Shown: positions 51,869-60,443 of the stretch, piece by piece | Numbering within the stretch: the stretch's first letter is position 1 | How the letters are laid out: every line of letters begins with the position of its first letter | Assembly (NCBI GenBank): GCA_958296405.1 | Contig: OY282519.1 | Location: 1,968,132 to 2,032,131, forward strand | Source of the DNA: an uncultured Pseudomonadales bacterium | GTDB lineage: Bacteria > Pseudomonadota > Gammaproteobacteria > Pseudomonadales > Azotimanducaceae | Direction: 5' to 3' | Length of the DNA stretch: 64,000 bases | Made by a program: the position numbers and the translations under genes | The notes under the pieces: model-generated | What the model was told of the DNA's origin: nothing | Seen by the model: the letters and a program-made list of their open reading frames with translations, nothing else | Database searches by the model: none

Positions 51869-52066
51869 CTATCCCGCGGCGTGCTGCACGGTGGCGATAA
51901 TCTCGGGCGCGTGCTCGTCGATGAGCATCTGCGCGCGCTCCCGACAACTGCCGCAGTAGGCGCCGACGCCCAACTCGTCTGCCAAGGCGTCCAAGTTCGC
52001 GCAGCCCTCCCGCACGGCGGCGCGGACTTCGGAATCGCGAACGGCTTGGCAGATGCAGACGTACAT
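51869..52066 (-). CDS. bfd: Bacterioferritin-associated ferredoxin
   Basis: 65-residue [2Fe-2S] protein from the ATG at 52066. The four cysteine ligands have the Bfd spacing: MYVCICQAV (Cys4, Cys6) and YCGSC. Bfd binds bacterioferritin and passes electrons to release stored iron. The partner bfr is in this window at 58499-58969, separated by an accessory region. A Fur-box-like site lies just upstream, as expected for iron-repressed bfd. Confidence 0.85.
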   Translation of the reverse strand: MYVCICQAVRDSEVRAAVREGCANLDALADELGVGAYCGSCRERAQMLIDEHAPEIIATVQHAAG

Positions 52067-52084
52067 TGCGAACGCGAGCGTAAA

Positions 52085-52099
52085 TGAAAGCAATTATCT
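52085..52099 (-). promoter_or_regulatory. Putative Fur box, bfd
   Basis: Minus-strand AGATAATTGCTTTCA matches the Fur 7-1-7 consensus TGATAATnATTATCA at 10 of 14 fixed positions, ~20 bp ahead of bfd. Confidence 0.45.
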
Positions 52100-53013
52100 T
52101 TTGCAACACCATTTTTCGCGGTGTCAACGCAAAATAGAGATGTCCCCCTCTTTTCGGCAAGCGCAGCCCATGAACCGGCTTGCCCCGGGCGTTTGTTCCT
52201 CCTACGCGAACAGCTCGGCTGGTCGCGTTCGGAACTGCGCCAGCAACGGGACGCCGCGCCCGAGCGGGAGGTGGTATCGCAGCACTCGGGGTGACGGCGG
52301 CTGTGGGGTACGTATCCTGCGGGTTGTGCCCGGCATGGGTAGTGTCCCGTAAACGGCATGAATGCGACCTTCCAGAGCTTGCAGAGCTGCGAGACCAGTT
52401 CCGAACGTCGTCAACTCGCCAAGCCCGCGAACGGCCTTGGACGCGAGGGCATCGGATGCCGGCCTGTTGGGCAGTGACCTGACGGTGAACGGTAGTGACC
52501 CGACGAGAGCCGATAGCCTTGCGATTCCGCAAGACGGATGGCCGCGGTACTTTGGCGTCCGAAGTCGGCAACGATCAACTGGCGGATTGCGCTAGCTGCA
52601 GAGTTCTGGCCATTGCCGAACGCTGGCTGTCGTTTCGGCCACCTTGATGAAGCCGCTCAGTCCGTTCGTCCGCAGCCATCGAGCAGCGCGAAGCGGATGG
52701 CGTCGTAGAGGCCGGGCCGGTGCCGAAGTCCCAAAACGGCAACCAGCAAAATGAGATGGTGGCGCCCAAGCCGAAGATCAGGACGGAAACCACTCGCACT
52801 TTGTTGTCCATCGCCTGTTGCTGCGTCCTGTCGAAGTGACACCCTGCCATGTGGCAGCGCCTGCCCCAACCGCGCCGAGATGCTGCACCTCGATGCCTTA
52901 CTCCGCCAATCGACGATGCGGCCCTGCGGCCCGAGACGCAGGCGCACAACGACTGCCGCGATGTCGCGGGCCGAATCGGGCAAATGTTGATAACGCCACA
53001 CACTCGCCGACGA
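52100..53013. other. Gene-poor stretch, left part of accessory region
   Basis: About 900 bp with no convincing intact gene. A leftward frame near 52790 opens with MDNKVRVVSVLIFGLGATIS, a possible membrane helix. After ~35 residues the protein-like frame appears to shift, so it may be a decayed small gene. Nothing else is recognised. Confidence 0.35.
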
Positions 53014-53031
53014 TCAAACTGGCCAGCATGC

Positions 53032-53232
53032 ATGAAGAAGACATCGAACGTCGACGCTCAGGCCGCGGCGTGGAAGAAGGCCAACAGGAGTAAGGCGGAA
53101 TGGGAGTCGGCGCTTTCGGCTACGCATTTCCCGTGCTCGGCGACATGCCCGTCGACGCCATCGCGAGCGCGGACGTGATGCGGGTGCTGACGCCGATCTC
53201 GGGTGCGAAGCGCGAGACCGCGGTTCGACAGC
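53032..53232 (+). pseudogene. Tyrosine integrase remnant
   Basis: Two adjacent frames together read AAAWKKANRSKAEWESALSA then YAFPVLGDMPVDAIASADVM and RVLTPISGAKRETA. This matches the core-binding SAM-like domain of P4-type phage integrases (WxxTLxxYAFPxxGxxPVDAIxxxDVLxVLxPIWxxKxETA). One frameshift lies within it, and the catalytic domain is absent. Confidence 0.65.
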
Positions 53233-53239
53233 ATCACCG

Positions 53240-53583
53240 AGATCATGTCCGTCCACCATCAAACCAATGCCGGATAGCTCATCCACCGGTATTGTCGCCC
53301 TGAACGTCAACTCGTCCACGCCATCCCGGTGGGCGCGTGCTCCTTCAACGGCGGCAGCATCGGTCGTTTGATGGCGGTCGCTCACGTCGTTCATAGGAGT
53401 GCCTCCAGAGGTTTTTTTCGCCTCGACGAGTGCCACGATTGCCACCTCGAGCGCAGATTTCCGTTGTTCTACGTCCTGCTGTTGCGCTTCAACTTCCGCT
53501 TGACTCTTCTTGATGTCCTTCTCGACGCTATCCACCAACGGACCAATATGCTGCCGCAGCTTTTCCATCATGTCTCGGGCCAA
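53240..53583 (-). CDS. Small coiled-coil protein, hypothetical
   Basis: A leftward frame from ATG 53583 (MARDMMEKLRQHIGPLVDSV) with a heptad-like helix (EKDIKKSQAEVEAQQQDVEQ). The frame stays open to 53014, but beyond ~53240 it runs antisense to the integrase remnant and looks non-coding, so the end given is approximate. No family recognised. It may be a decayed phage or plasmid gene. Confidence 0.3.
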
Positions 53584-53801
53584 CGTACCCGTAGTGGGAC
53601 GCCACTTTGGGCCGCAGTTCCGAGGACCACCCTCGAAGCTACTTGGGACCGGATATTCATCTGCAATTCTTGGAAGTGTCGCTGGCTCTCCTTCTCCTGC
53701 CGTCGGCGCTCACTCCGCTCTTTCAGCCAACTAAGTATGGATGGTAGGGCGGCGATAAGCACCTCCAGCCAAGGTGCGACTATCGCCGTCGGCGCCGCCA
53801 A
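53568..53801 (-). CDS. Small helical protein, hypothetical
   Basis: 77 residues from ATG 53801: a hydrophobic start (TAIVAPWLEVLIAALPSILS) then a charged helix (WLKERSERRRQEKESQRHFQ). It overlaps the next leftward frame by 16 bp. No recognised family; may be one of two remnants of a single frameshifted gene. Confidence 0.3.
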   Translation of the reverse strand: MAAPTAIVAPWLEVLIAALPSILSWLKERSERRRQEKESQRHFQELQMNIRSQVASRVVLGTAAQSGVPLRVRWPET

Positions 53802-54113
53802 CGCTGTCGTAGTGAAGACTCCTTCACTGGTATCGATCTTTGCGCCTCTCGCCGCGGTAACGCTCCTTCGCGCGGCATCACCGATAGCCGGGATTGGCGG
53901 TGGCGGTCGGCTTGAGATCTTTGCGTCCGCCGCTGCTCACTAGCTGTTCGAACGATGCGTTCAGACCATCAAGGTCCTTTGGTAGCGTTCGGCGAACTTA
54001 CTGAGCGTCTCTGATTGTGTAGCGTCCACGGTACGGTTCAGCGTCTGCCGCGTCCGGCGCTCGCCGCTTTACACCGAAACTGGCCCTCCAACTTGCTGAC
54101 CAAAAGGATCCCG
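53802..54113. other. Intergenic, right of hypothetical small genes
   Basis: About 310 bp downstream of the PIN/AAA operon. A short leftward segment translates as RTLPKDLDGLNASFEQLVSS but lacks a start and is bounded by stops. No RNA gene or clear terminator is seen. Confidence 0.35.
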
Positions 54114-55223
54114 TTACGCCTCAACAACCTCGCGGATGTTCTCTTCTGCAAGAACATGCAGTTGATGAAGGAACTCTCGCTGCCGAACACCGACGTTTCC
54201 AACCCGCTCGGCACGTTCGGCAAGCGTCTCGAACGTCTCGGTGGCTTGCCTCTTCGAAATCACCCACTCGTCCCCACCTTGGCCATCGAACCTAGCGCTT
54301 GCCGTGCGGCGTGCTGCTTCCATATAGAACCTTGCAAGCTTCCTCGCCTCCTCTACTTCCGTAAGCGGTTCCAGCGCGATTTGGTTCTGCAGGCGGCCAC
54401 GCAGAGCCGGTAGTGCGGCCGAATACCTCCTCAGCGCGTCCGGAGTTATCCCCAACATCAGGAACAGACGTCGCGGTAGCGCGTCGACTACAGACCTCAA
54501 TGCCGACAAGTAGCGAACGACGGCAGTAGGCCCCAGAACGCCGTCCTGCTTCTCCAACTCGTCCAACAGCAGGAACACTCCCTTCAGCACGCCGGCCGCG
54601 TTGCTGACCTGTATCATGTCCCTGAGAGCCGCGGTCTTGGATTCGACCGTGTCGAGTCGAAACTGAATCCCGAGTGTGAGGCGATGGGCCTTCAATACGC
54701 GGAGGCCCAAAAGCCACTGCATCATCAGGTCTAGAGTTTCCTCCGAAGTGTCTTCGGCGAGCCGGCGCAGAGCAATCTGCATATCGTGGCTGCGTGCTTC
54801 TGAAATCGGACTGCGATCACTTTTCAGTCGACCCGCCAGTTCTTCGAGGTGATCAGTGCCGAGTTCTTCAAACAGGCGGCGCGTCGTCCCTGCGAACGAA
54901 GGTTCTGGGTCGGCTAGGTAACGAACCATGTAGTAGCCTTCCAGATCATTCATCACACTACGGATTTCCGATTCAACATGGTTCAAGAAATTCGTTTTTC
55001 CAACGCCTTGTGTCCCCTCGACGACAACCACCTGCGAACGGCCATCACGCAAGAACGTGAGAATTCTCGTTTCGGCCTCTTCGTCCGCAGCGATCGCACG
55101 GTGGGGATTGCCCGAAGTCTGATTCGAGGCCGGGAAAGGATTCGAAGCGATTCCGAACTTCCCAAACAGGCGCTCTGCCGCACCTTCTATCGGCACATTT
55201 TTGATACGATCCCTGAGACTCAT
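54114..55223 (-). CDS. AAA-type ATPase of PIN/AAA operon
   Basis: 369 residues from ATG 55223, overlapping the PIN gene stop by 4 bp. Walker A is GTQGVGKT (70-77) and Walker B is GVFLLLDELE (Asp221, Glu222). Later segments RRLFLMLGITPDALRRYSAALPALRGRL and TEVEEARKLARFYM resemble the arginine-finger and lid region of ExeA/BrxD-like P-loop ATPases. The N-terminus (FGKFGIASNPFPASNQTSG) also resembles those ATP-binding proteins. It probably drives or gates the PIN-domain partner. No transmembrane segment. It is the last gene of the operon. Confidence 0.7.
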   Translation of the reverse strand: MSLRDRIKNVPIEGAAERLFGKFGIASNPFPASNQTSGNPHRAIAADEEAETRILTFLRDGRSQVVVVEGTQGVGKTNFLNHVESEIRSVMNDLEGYYMVRYLADPEPSFAGTTRRLFEELGTDHLEELAGRLKSDRSPISEARSHDMQIALRRLAEDTSEETLDLMMQWLLGLRVLKAHRLTLGIQFRLDTVESKTAALRDMIQVSNAAGVLKGVFLLLDELEKQDGVLGPTAVVRYLSALRSVVDALPRRLFLMLGITPDALRRYSAALPALRGRLQNQIALEPLTEVEEARKLARFYMEAARRTASARFDGQGGDEWVISKRQATETFETLAERAERVGNVGVRQREFLHQLHVLAEENIREVVEA

Positions 55224-57268
55224 GATGTTGCATCCTCGATGCGAAGGCTAACGCTTGCCTTTCCGGGTATCAGGTAGTCGCCTCGATAAAGGAACACCTT
55301 CTCGATCACCGGCTCCCCAGACTGGCTCCGGAGCACATGTACTACCCGATCCCTGAAACGCAGTTGCGTTGTAGACCCTTCCGTTGATCGCCGCAGCAGC
55401 CCTGCTTCACTAGCTGCGTCAAGCTGATGCCGCGCCACTTCGGGGTGTATTCCATCCTCTCGGATCAGGGCCTCCAGCCACTCGCCCGTAGCGACTAGAG
55501 CGCTATCCCCTCGATCCAAAGCGGAAAAGCGCTCGCGGGCGATTCGAGAGAACTCCCTAGGACTTGGCACGTTCGGCGTTGGATAGATTTCATTGCTCGC
55601 GACCGTCGCGCACATGAGCGTGACTTCCCCTAGCACGCGGTACGTCGTCGAACCGCGCCCTAAGTCCTTAGTTGCCAGAGATTCCCCCCGCGCAAGATCT
55701 CTCAGCTGGTCAGCGAACGCGGCATACGACGGGACTTCCAAGAGTACTTCTCTTACCTCCCCCACACGCTCGTTGCGGAGGGCCGCCGAAAGGAACGGTA
55801 TGCGATCGCCGGCTGTCCAGACACCAGCTTCCGAACGCACCAAACCGCCCGACCGCAGAAACCGCCCGTACTCGTTCGCCTTGCTCCGCAGGACTTCCTC
55901 TATCTGTGGCACAGGCATTTCCACCCGATCATCTAGCGCACATACCAGGCTAAAAAGTCCGTCCACGTTGAGGCGAAAAAGTGTCCCTCGGCGAGCCGGA
56001 GCTTCACGCCGCTTCGGAGGTCGCGCCGGCTTCGTCCCAGCATCAGTGTCCGGCTCATCCGAAGAACCGGTTGTGGTCTTTCGGTCCGCCGTAATCGACG
56101 ATGTCTGCGCTTGACTGCACCAAAGAAGGTCTTGCTCGGCGTGATACGGTGCCCACGACAGTCCCTCTCCGATGGCAGAGACTTGGAGTTCGTTGTGCTG
56201 TGACTTAAGTCGGACCGAGCCAAAGCCAGTGGCGAGTTCCCAAACAAGCGTCGTCAGCGGCACGCCCCGCATGTGCCCGACGAAAGGGTCGAGCGTTTGG
56301 CCCGACAATCGCTGGCCGAACACTTCCGTAGCGGCACTTGCAGCGAAGTATAGAGGTCGCACGCCTTCGGCCATCGCCATTCGCGCTAGCCCTTGATCTC
56401 CTGTGAGAAGCCGAACAGCGTGTGCAGGTCCCGATTGGGCTTGATGGTGGCGCGCAGCCTCCAGAATCAAGCGGTCAGCATACGACCGGATCGGAGAGCT
56501 GACATCCAGATCCCTTACATCAGGGTTCGAGTCCTTCTCAAATGCCGAACGCAGCGGATCGCCAAGCAAATAGGTACGTTCCACCTCCGTGTCGCTGTGA
56601 AGTTCCACCCGCAACAGCGCCCGCTGTCCCCCTTGGCTTGTCAGGTGTTCGACCAGTTCTCGAACGCGAATGTGCGGCTTCTTACTCCGTGATCTTCGAA
56701 CCCTAAAAAACCGATCGGCCTGATTGACGATCTCCATCTGTGCAATAGCCGGGATTTTCACGCGCGCTGCTGGATGCAAGAAACGGGTTACGAAGTCCAA
56801 CGCCCCCTGCAAAACACCAGACGTGTCTACGACGACCGTTGTCGAGCGCCGGAACGGCATCTGCTCCAGTGCCGCCGGATCGAATCTCGGGTGGAAAAGT
56901 CCCATCCGCGTCGCAATCGACGCCACCTCGTCCATTGCCCTCTTGAGCCGCGTCTGATCACGAGCAAGAGCGTCTGCGGACCGGTTCTTGTTCTCGCCTA
57001 GTTCAAGTAGCTTCCACGCGTCTGCAACCACCGTGCATAAATCCGGTAGCTGCCACTCGAACGCCCCTTGTTGCACAAGCCTGACCGGAGATGATTCTTT
57101 GAAGTCACCTGCAACAAGAGAAATTTCACCTAGTGACAACCATCCATCGTTGAATGCCCGCTCCTCGCTCACCAACAGTTCACACCCCCCGTCTGCGTCA
57201 AAGACGCGGGCTGCCAGCGGGTCTGCCTGGGACGGCGAAAGTAGACTGAACTTTCCTGGAGTGTTCAT
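55220..57268 (-). CDS. PIN-domain protein of PIN/AAA operon
   Basis: 682 residues from ATG 57268. A PIN nuclease-like domain spans ~143-310: Asp148 in TTVVVDTSG, Glu179 in IPAIAQMEIVNQAD, Asp265 in SYADRLILEAARHH and Asp291 in VRLLTGDQGLARMA, giving the usual acidic quartet. A basic, proline-rich linker (~395-430) leads to a C-terminal ~250 residues with winged-helix-like features (HPEVARHQLDAASEAGLLRR). PIN domains usually cut RNA (VapC) but also DNA. The large size and fusion are unlike VapC toxins. Overlaps of 4 bp with both neighbours show a tightly coupled operon. I know no named system with this composition. Confidence 0.68.
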   Translation of the reverse strand: MNTPGKFSLLSPSQADPLAARVFDADGGCELLVSEERAFNDGWLSLGEISLVAGDFKESSPVRLVQQGAFEWQLPDLCTVVADAWKLLELGENKNRSADALARDQTRLKRAMDEVASIATRMGLFHPRFDPAALEQMPFRRSTTVVVDTSGVLQGALDFVTRFLHPAARVKIPAIAQMEIVNQADRFFRVRRSRSKKPHIRVRELVEHLTSQGGQRALLRVELHSDTEVERTYLLGDPLRSAFEKDSNPDVRDLDVSSPIRSYADRLILEAARHHQAQSGPAHAVRLLTGDQGLARMAMAEGVRPLYFAASAATEVFGQRLSGQTLDPFVGHMRGVPLTTLVWELATGFGSVRLKSQHNELQVSAIGEGLSWAPYHAEQDLLWCSQAQTSSITADRKTTTGSSDEPDTDAGTKPARPPKRREAPARRGTLFRLNVDGLFSLVCALDDRVEMPVPQIEEVLRSKANEYGRFLRSGGLVRSEAGVWTAGDRIPFLSAALRNERVGEVREVLLEVPSYAAFADQLRDLARGESLATKDLGRGSTTYRVLGEVTLMCATVASNEIYPTPNVPSPREFSRIARERFSALDRGDSALVATGEWLEALIREDGIHPEVARHQLDAASEAGLLRRSTEGSTTQLRFRDRVVHVLRSQSGEPVIEKVFLYRGDYLIPGKASVSLRIEDATS

Positions 57269-57735
57269 CGAACCAATACCGAAATCCCAGGGCGATCACC
57301 GAAACAATCTACTACCCACTTCAAGTGAATGGTTAGCGCCAGAAGCGAGTTGACTTCTACTCGGTTGTGTTCATCGTTTTCCGCATTCTCGTCGAAACGA
57401 CTTTCGCTTTGCACACAACTCACGTCTCCCGCGCTCATCACCCTCTCGGCCACGTCGATGAAATCACGCAACACGTCCAGACGCCTTTCAGATGGGGGGG
57501 TTGAATCCGCAAGCCGCCCCACAAGGTGCTCATGCAGTTCTTTCCGACTCTGATCATCAGCAACGCCAGCCAACGCGTCTTCCCGTAACTGCCAAGAGTA
57601 GACCTGCTCCTGCAGTCCCCAGTCGGAATCGAAGACCGATCTGCCGTCGCCTTGCGGGTTAATGGCGAGCGGTCGGGCCGGCACGAAGTCCCGCCAGATG
57701 GTGAGCGTGAACTTGACGCTGGTACCTTCAGCCAT
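57265..57735 (-). CDS. Small first protein of PIN/AAA operon
   Basis: 156 residues from ATG 57735 (MAEGTSVKFTLTIWRDFVPA); an ATG five codons upstream (57750) is possible. Mixed alpha/beta composition with a charged middle (DDQSRKELHEHLVGRLADST) and a hydrophobic end (VNSLLALTIHLKWVVDCFGD). No known family and no signal peptide. The stop overlaps the PIN gene start as ATGA. Candidate roles are adaptor, sensor or immunity factor; none is demonstrated. Confidence 0.6.
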   Translation of the reverse strand: MAEGTSVKFTLTIWRDFVPARPLAINPQGDGRSVFDSDWGLQEQVYSWQLREDALAGVADDQSRKELHEHLVGRLADSTPPSERRLDVLRDFIDVAERVMSAGDVSCVQSESRFDENAENDEHNRVEVNSLLALTIHLKWVVDCFGDRPGISVLVR

Positions 57736-57750
57736 CCTAGTCGCCCTCAT

Positions 57751-58413
57751 TTTGATCCACTACGCATAGATGCGACGCGGACGGCTGGCCAACCGCCCGG
57801 GCGTCATCTGTCATCTCCATTCAGGGCTAGCTTACGTCAATGGCGGCAATCGGGACACGGCGGGAGTCTAGCACCCCTGTTCGGACGGGTCGCCTGGGTT
57901 TCCGTTCCGCCACAATCGATCGACTGAACCTCCGCCGGGCCGCTCAGCCGCGTGAAACGGGACGCCGCCAGTGGCGGAAAGCCGCCGAAGCTGAGGTAGG
58001 GCATCGCCCCGTCCGGAGCGTAGCGGGCAGCGAGCAGGGCCGCCGCGCTCGGATGCCCTTCCGATTTGCGCCCGCTCCAGCCCGTCCTCGCGATACCGGT
58101 CCATGTACTTCCGACCGCGGGCACCCCCAGCAACTCAATTGCCTCCTCCTGCGTCAGCCGCCTCTCCGTCCACGCCGTACAGCGCCACTATCGTCTGGGT
58201 GATCTCGGCGCCGTGAATTGGACATGCGCCTTGATGCTCTGCAGCGCCTCCTCGAACCTCCTCATCCTCGTCTCCTGCAGCCAAACCGCGCTACGGACGG
58301 CGGTGGCGGCTGCACCATTTTTGGCTGCGCCTAGGGCTCGCGTGAGACGGTGCGTGAACCACTCGCCAGCGGTGCGCTGCCGTTGCGAACAAAGGTGCGT
58401 TTAAGACTCATTT
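57751..58413. other. Intergenic region with transposase remnant
   Basis: About 660 bp between the PIN/AAA operon and the bfr promoter. Apart from the transposase fragment at 58044-58265 nothing is recognised. Confidence 0.4.
58044..58265 (-). pseudogene. ISNCY-like transposase N-terminal remnant
   Basis: Leftward frames read MRRFEEALQSIKAH, then ERRLTQEEAIELLGVPA, then YMDRYREDGLERAQIGRASE, split by at least two frameshifts. This matches the helix-turn-helix start of ISNCY/IS1202-type transposases (RRLTQxEAAELLGVxxRTFRRxxxRYxExGxxGLxDRRxGxAS). Confidence 0.5.
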
Positions 58414-58428
58414 TTATTTGCATTATCA
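58414..58428 (+). promoter_or_regulatory. Putative Fur box, bfr
   Basis: TTATTTGCATTATCA: the right half ATTATCA matches the Fur 7-1-7 consensus exactly, the left half only 3 of 7. It lies in an AT-rich stretch 70 bp before bfr. Confidence 0.35.
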
Positions 58429-58498
58429 ATAAGTTATGCTTGACATGCGGTAGCGTTGAGGCGCATCATCTGAGTAGCTGATGCGAGGAGAGCATGCC

Positions 58499-58969
58499 AT
58501 GAAACCGCAAGATCCGAAGATCGTCGCGCACCTGAACGCCGTGCTGAAGAACGAGCTTACGGCCATCAACCAGTACTTCCTGCACGCCAAGATGTTTCAC
58601 GATTGGGGCATGGAGGAACTTGGCGAAAAGGAGAAGCAGGCGTCCATCGACGAGATGCGCCACGCGGACAGCCTCATCGAGCGCATCCTCTTCCTTGAGG
58701 GGCTGCCGAACCTGCAGGACTTGGGAGCGCTCAAGATCGGCGAAGACGTGGAGGAAATGCTCAGGTGCGACCTTGACTTGGAAATGGCTGCGATGCCGCG
58801 CTTGCGAGAGGCCATCGCGGATTCCGAGGCGGTGAGCGACTATGTGAGCCGGGAACTGTTCGAGTCCATCCTCGAATCGGAGGAAGAGCATGTCGATTGG
58901 CTGGAGACGCAGCTTGAGCTCATCGGCAGAACGGGCATCCAGAACTACGTTCAGTCGGCCATGTCGTAG
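58499..58969 (+). CDS. bfr: Bacterioferritin
   Basis: 156-residue haem-containing iron-storage subunit that assembles into 24-mers. By alignment to E. coli Bfr the di-iron ferroxidase ligands are all present (Glu19, Glu52, His55, Glu95, Glu128, His131), as is the haem-ligand Met53. GAGGAG lies eight bases before the ATG at 58499. Iron release would use Bfd, encoded 6.4 kb away. The gene has its own AT-rich promoter region. Confidence 0.95.
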   Translation: MKPQDPKIVAHLNAVLKNELTAINQYFLHAKMFHDWGMEELGEKEKQASIDEMRHADSLIERILFLEGLPNLQDLGALKIGEDVEEMLRCDLDLEMAAMPRLREAIADSEAVSDYVSRELFESILESEEEHVDWLETQLELIGRTGIQNYVQSAMS

Positions 58970-59205
58970 CGTTGCCGGTCTGCGCGGCGGTCGCCGCAGG
59001 GTCGCAGCGGTTCGGCGAAGTTGGCTGGGCGCTGCCATGCCGCCGACTCACCGCCGCCCTGCCGCGCCCCAGCGTGGCGCTCGTGGCAATCGGCGCAGGA
59101 TAGGTTCATCTGGCCCCAGCGTTGGTGAAAGAAGGCGCGACCGTCTGCCAAGAACGGCGCGGGCGTCTGGCGCCGGTGCGGCGCAAGCGCTCGACTGTGG
59201 CATGG
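58951..59205 (-). pseudogene. SoxA-like cytochrome c remnant
   Basis: A leftward frame reads TPAPFLADGRAFFHQRWGQM then NLSCADCHERHAGAR. This is like the second haem region of SoxA (PFLxxGRxYFxxRxGQxNLSCAxCH) with a c-type haem motif CADCH. The frame ends soon after at 58951, losing the SoxA C-terminus, and there is no start or signal peptide. It lies squeezed between bfr and the DyP gene and overlaps the bfr 3' end. Confidence 0.5.
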
Positions 59206-59270
59206 CTTGGCGCTCCCGCGGCGCTGCCACCGCGTTTAGAATCCGCGCCTGCCCTGCCGCGAGTGCCGCC

Positions 59271-60158
59271 ATGACCGAACATCAGCCAAGCATCTTCGTT
59301 GAAGGCACGGAACACCATGTCTTTCTGGAGTTCGAGCTCAGCGCCGCGCCGCCGTCGCAGTTGCCCGCTGCGGCCGGCGCGCTGCTGGCATGGGACGGCG
59401 GCGAACAAGTCGTTGCCTTCGGGCCGCGCTTGGCCGAGGCGCTGCCGTCCGTCCAGGCGCCGGAGGGGAACTTCAGTTTCGGTGCCGTCGAGGGCGGCGA
59501 TGGCCATGTCGCGCCAGCCACGCAACGCGATCTCTTCGTGTGGCTGCACGGCGCGAAACGGGATGAGCTCTTTGCCCAAGCGCTCAATTGGCGCGATGCG
59601 CTGGCGCCGGCGGCGGCCCTCGCCGCCGAGGATCACGGCTTCCGTTTTCGCGACAGCCGCGACCTGACCGGTTTTGTGGATGGCACCGCCAACCCGAAAG
59701 GGGATGTCCGCCGGCAAGCGGTGCTCGTCCCGCGTGGCCCCGGCGCCGGCGGCAGCTTCGTGCTGGCGCAGCGGTGGGTGCATGACCTGAGCGGTTTCGC
59801 GACCCTCGAGACGGCGCAGCAAGAGCGCGTCATCGGCCGCACCAAGGCAGACAGCGTGGAGCTCACGGGCGCGGCGATGCCGCCAGACAGCCATGTCAGC
59901 CGCACCGATTTGAAGCGCGGTGGCGAGCCCTTGCGCATCTACCGCCGCAGCACCCCGGCCGGTGGCATCGCGGATGCGGGGCTCTTCTTTCTCGCCTTCA
60001 GCGCAGAGGTTGAACGCTTCCGCATCCTGTTGGGCTCGATGTTCGGCAACGCGGACGATGGGCTGCGCGACCGCCTCCTGAGTTGGTCTCGCCCCATTTC
60101 TGGGAGCTTCTACTTCGCGCCGCCGGCGGACGCGCTGCGCGCTGCCTTCAGCGCCTGA
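59271..60158 (+). CDS. DyP-type peroxidase
   Basis: 295-residue haem peroxidase. The catalytic GxxDG motif is TGFVDGTANP (Asp137). The proximal haem ligand is probably His208 (PPDSHVSRTD) and the distal arginine is in IYRRS (Arg225). ETAQQERVIGRTK and GLFFLAFSAEVERF are also family segments. No signal peptide or Tat motif, so cytoplasmic or encapsulin cargo; no encapsulin gene adjoins. Start is the ATG at 59271. Confidence 0.88.
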   Translation: MTEHQPSIFVEGTEHHVFLEFELSAAPPSQLPAAAGALLAWDGGEQVVAFGPRLAEALPSVQAPEGNFSFGAVEGGDGHVAPATQRDLFVWLHGAKRDELFAQALNWRDALAPAAALAAEDHGFRFRDSRDLTGFVDGTANPKGDVRRQAVLVPRGPGAGGSFVLAQRWVHDLSGFATLETAQQERVIGRTKADSVELTGAAMPPDSHVSRTDLKRGGEPLRIYRRSTPAGGIADAGLFFLAFSAEVERFRILLGSMFGNADDGLRDRLLSWSRPISGSFYFAPPADALRAAFSA

Positions 60159-60228
60159 TGCGCCATCGAGGAACTTCGCGATGGAGGACAGCAGCGAAGG
60201 CGGAGACGAAGGGGAAGGCGGAGAGAGA

Positions 60229-60305
60229 TGGTAGCTACGGGCGGACTTGAACCGCCGACCCCGCGATTATGAATCGCGTGCTCTAACCAACTGAGCTACG
60301 TAGCC
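60229..60305 (-). tRNA. tRNA-Met(CAT), elongator type
   Basis: Complete 77-nt cloverleaf on the minus strand with encoded CCA. Acceptor GGCTACG/CGTAGCT (terminal G-T pair), D stem GCTC/GAGC, anticodon stem CGCGA/TCGCG with loop TTCATAA giving CAT, T arm GGCGG-TTCAAGT-CCGCC. The paired first acceptor position and the lack of the three G-C pairs of initiators in the anticodon stem favour elongator tRNA-Met; a tRNA-Ile2 (lysidine-modified) cannot be excluded. Confidence 0.92.
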
Positions 60306-60443
60306 ACTGGCGCGAAGGGCGGAATTGTGCGCCGCCACGCGTCTTTGTCAACCTTGGGGGCAATCGGCCACCGTCTCGCCCTTGAAAACGCCCGCCGGAT
60401 TCCCTATACAGCGTCTTACGTTCACCGCGCTTTGAGGAGCGTC

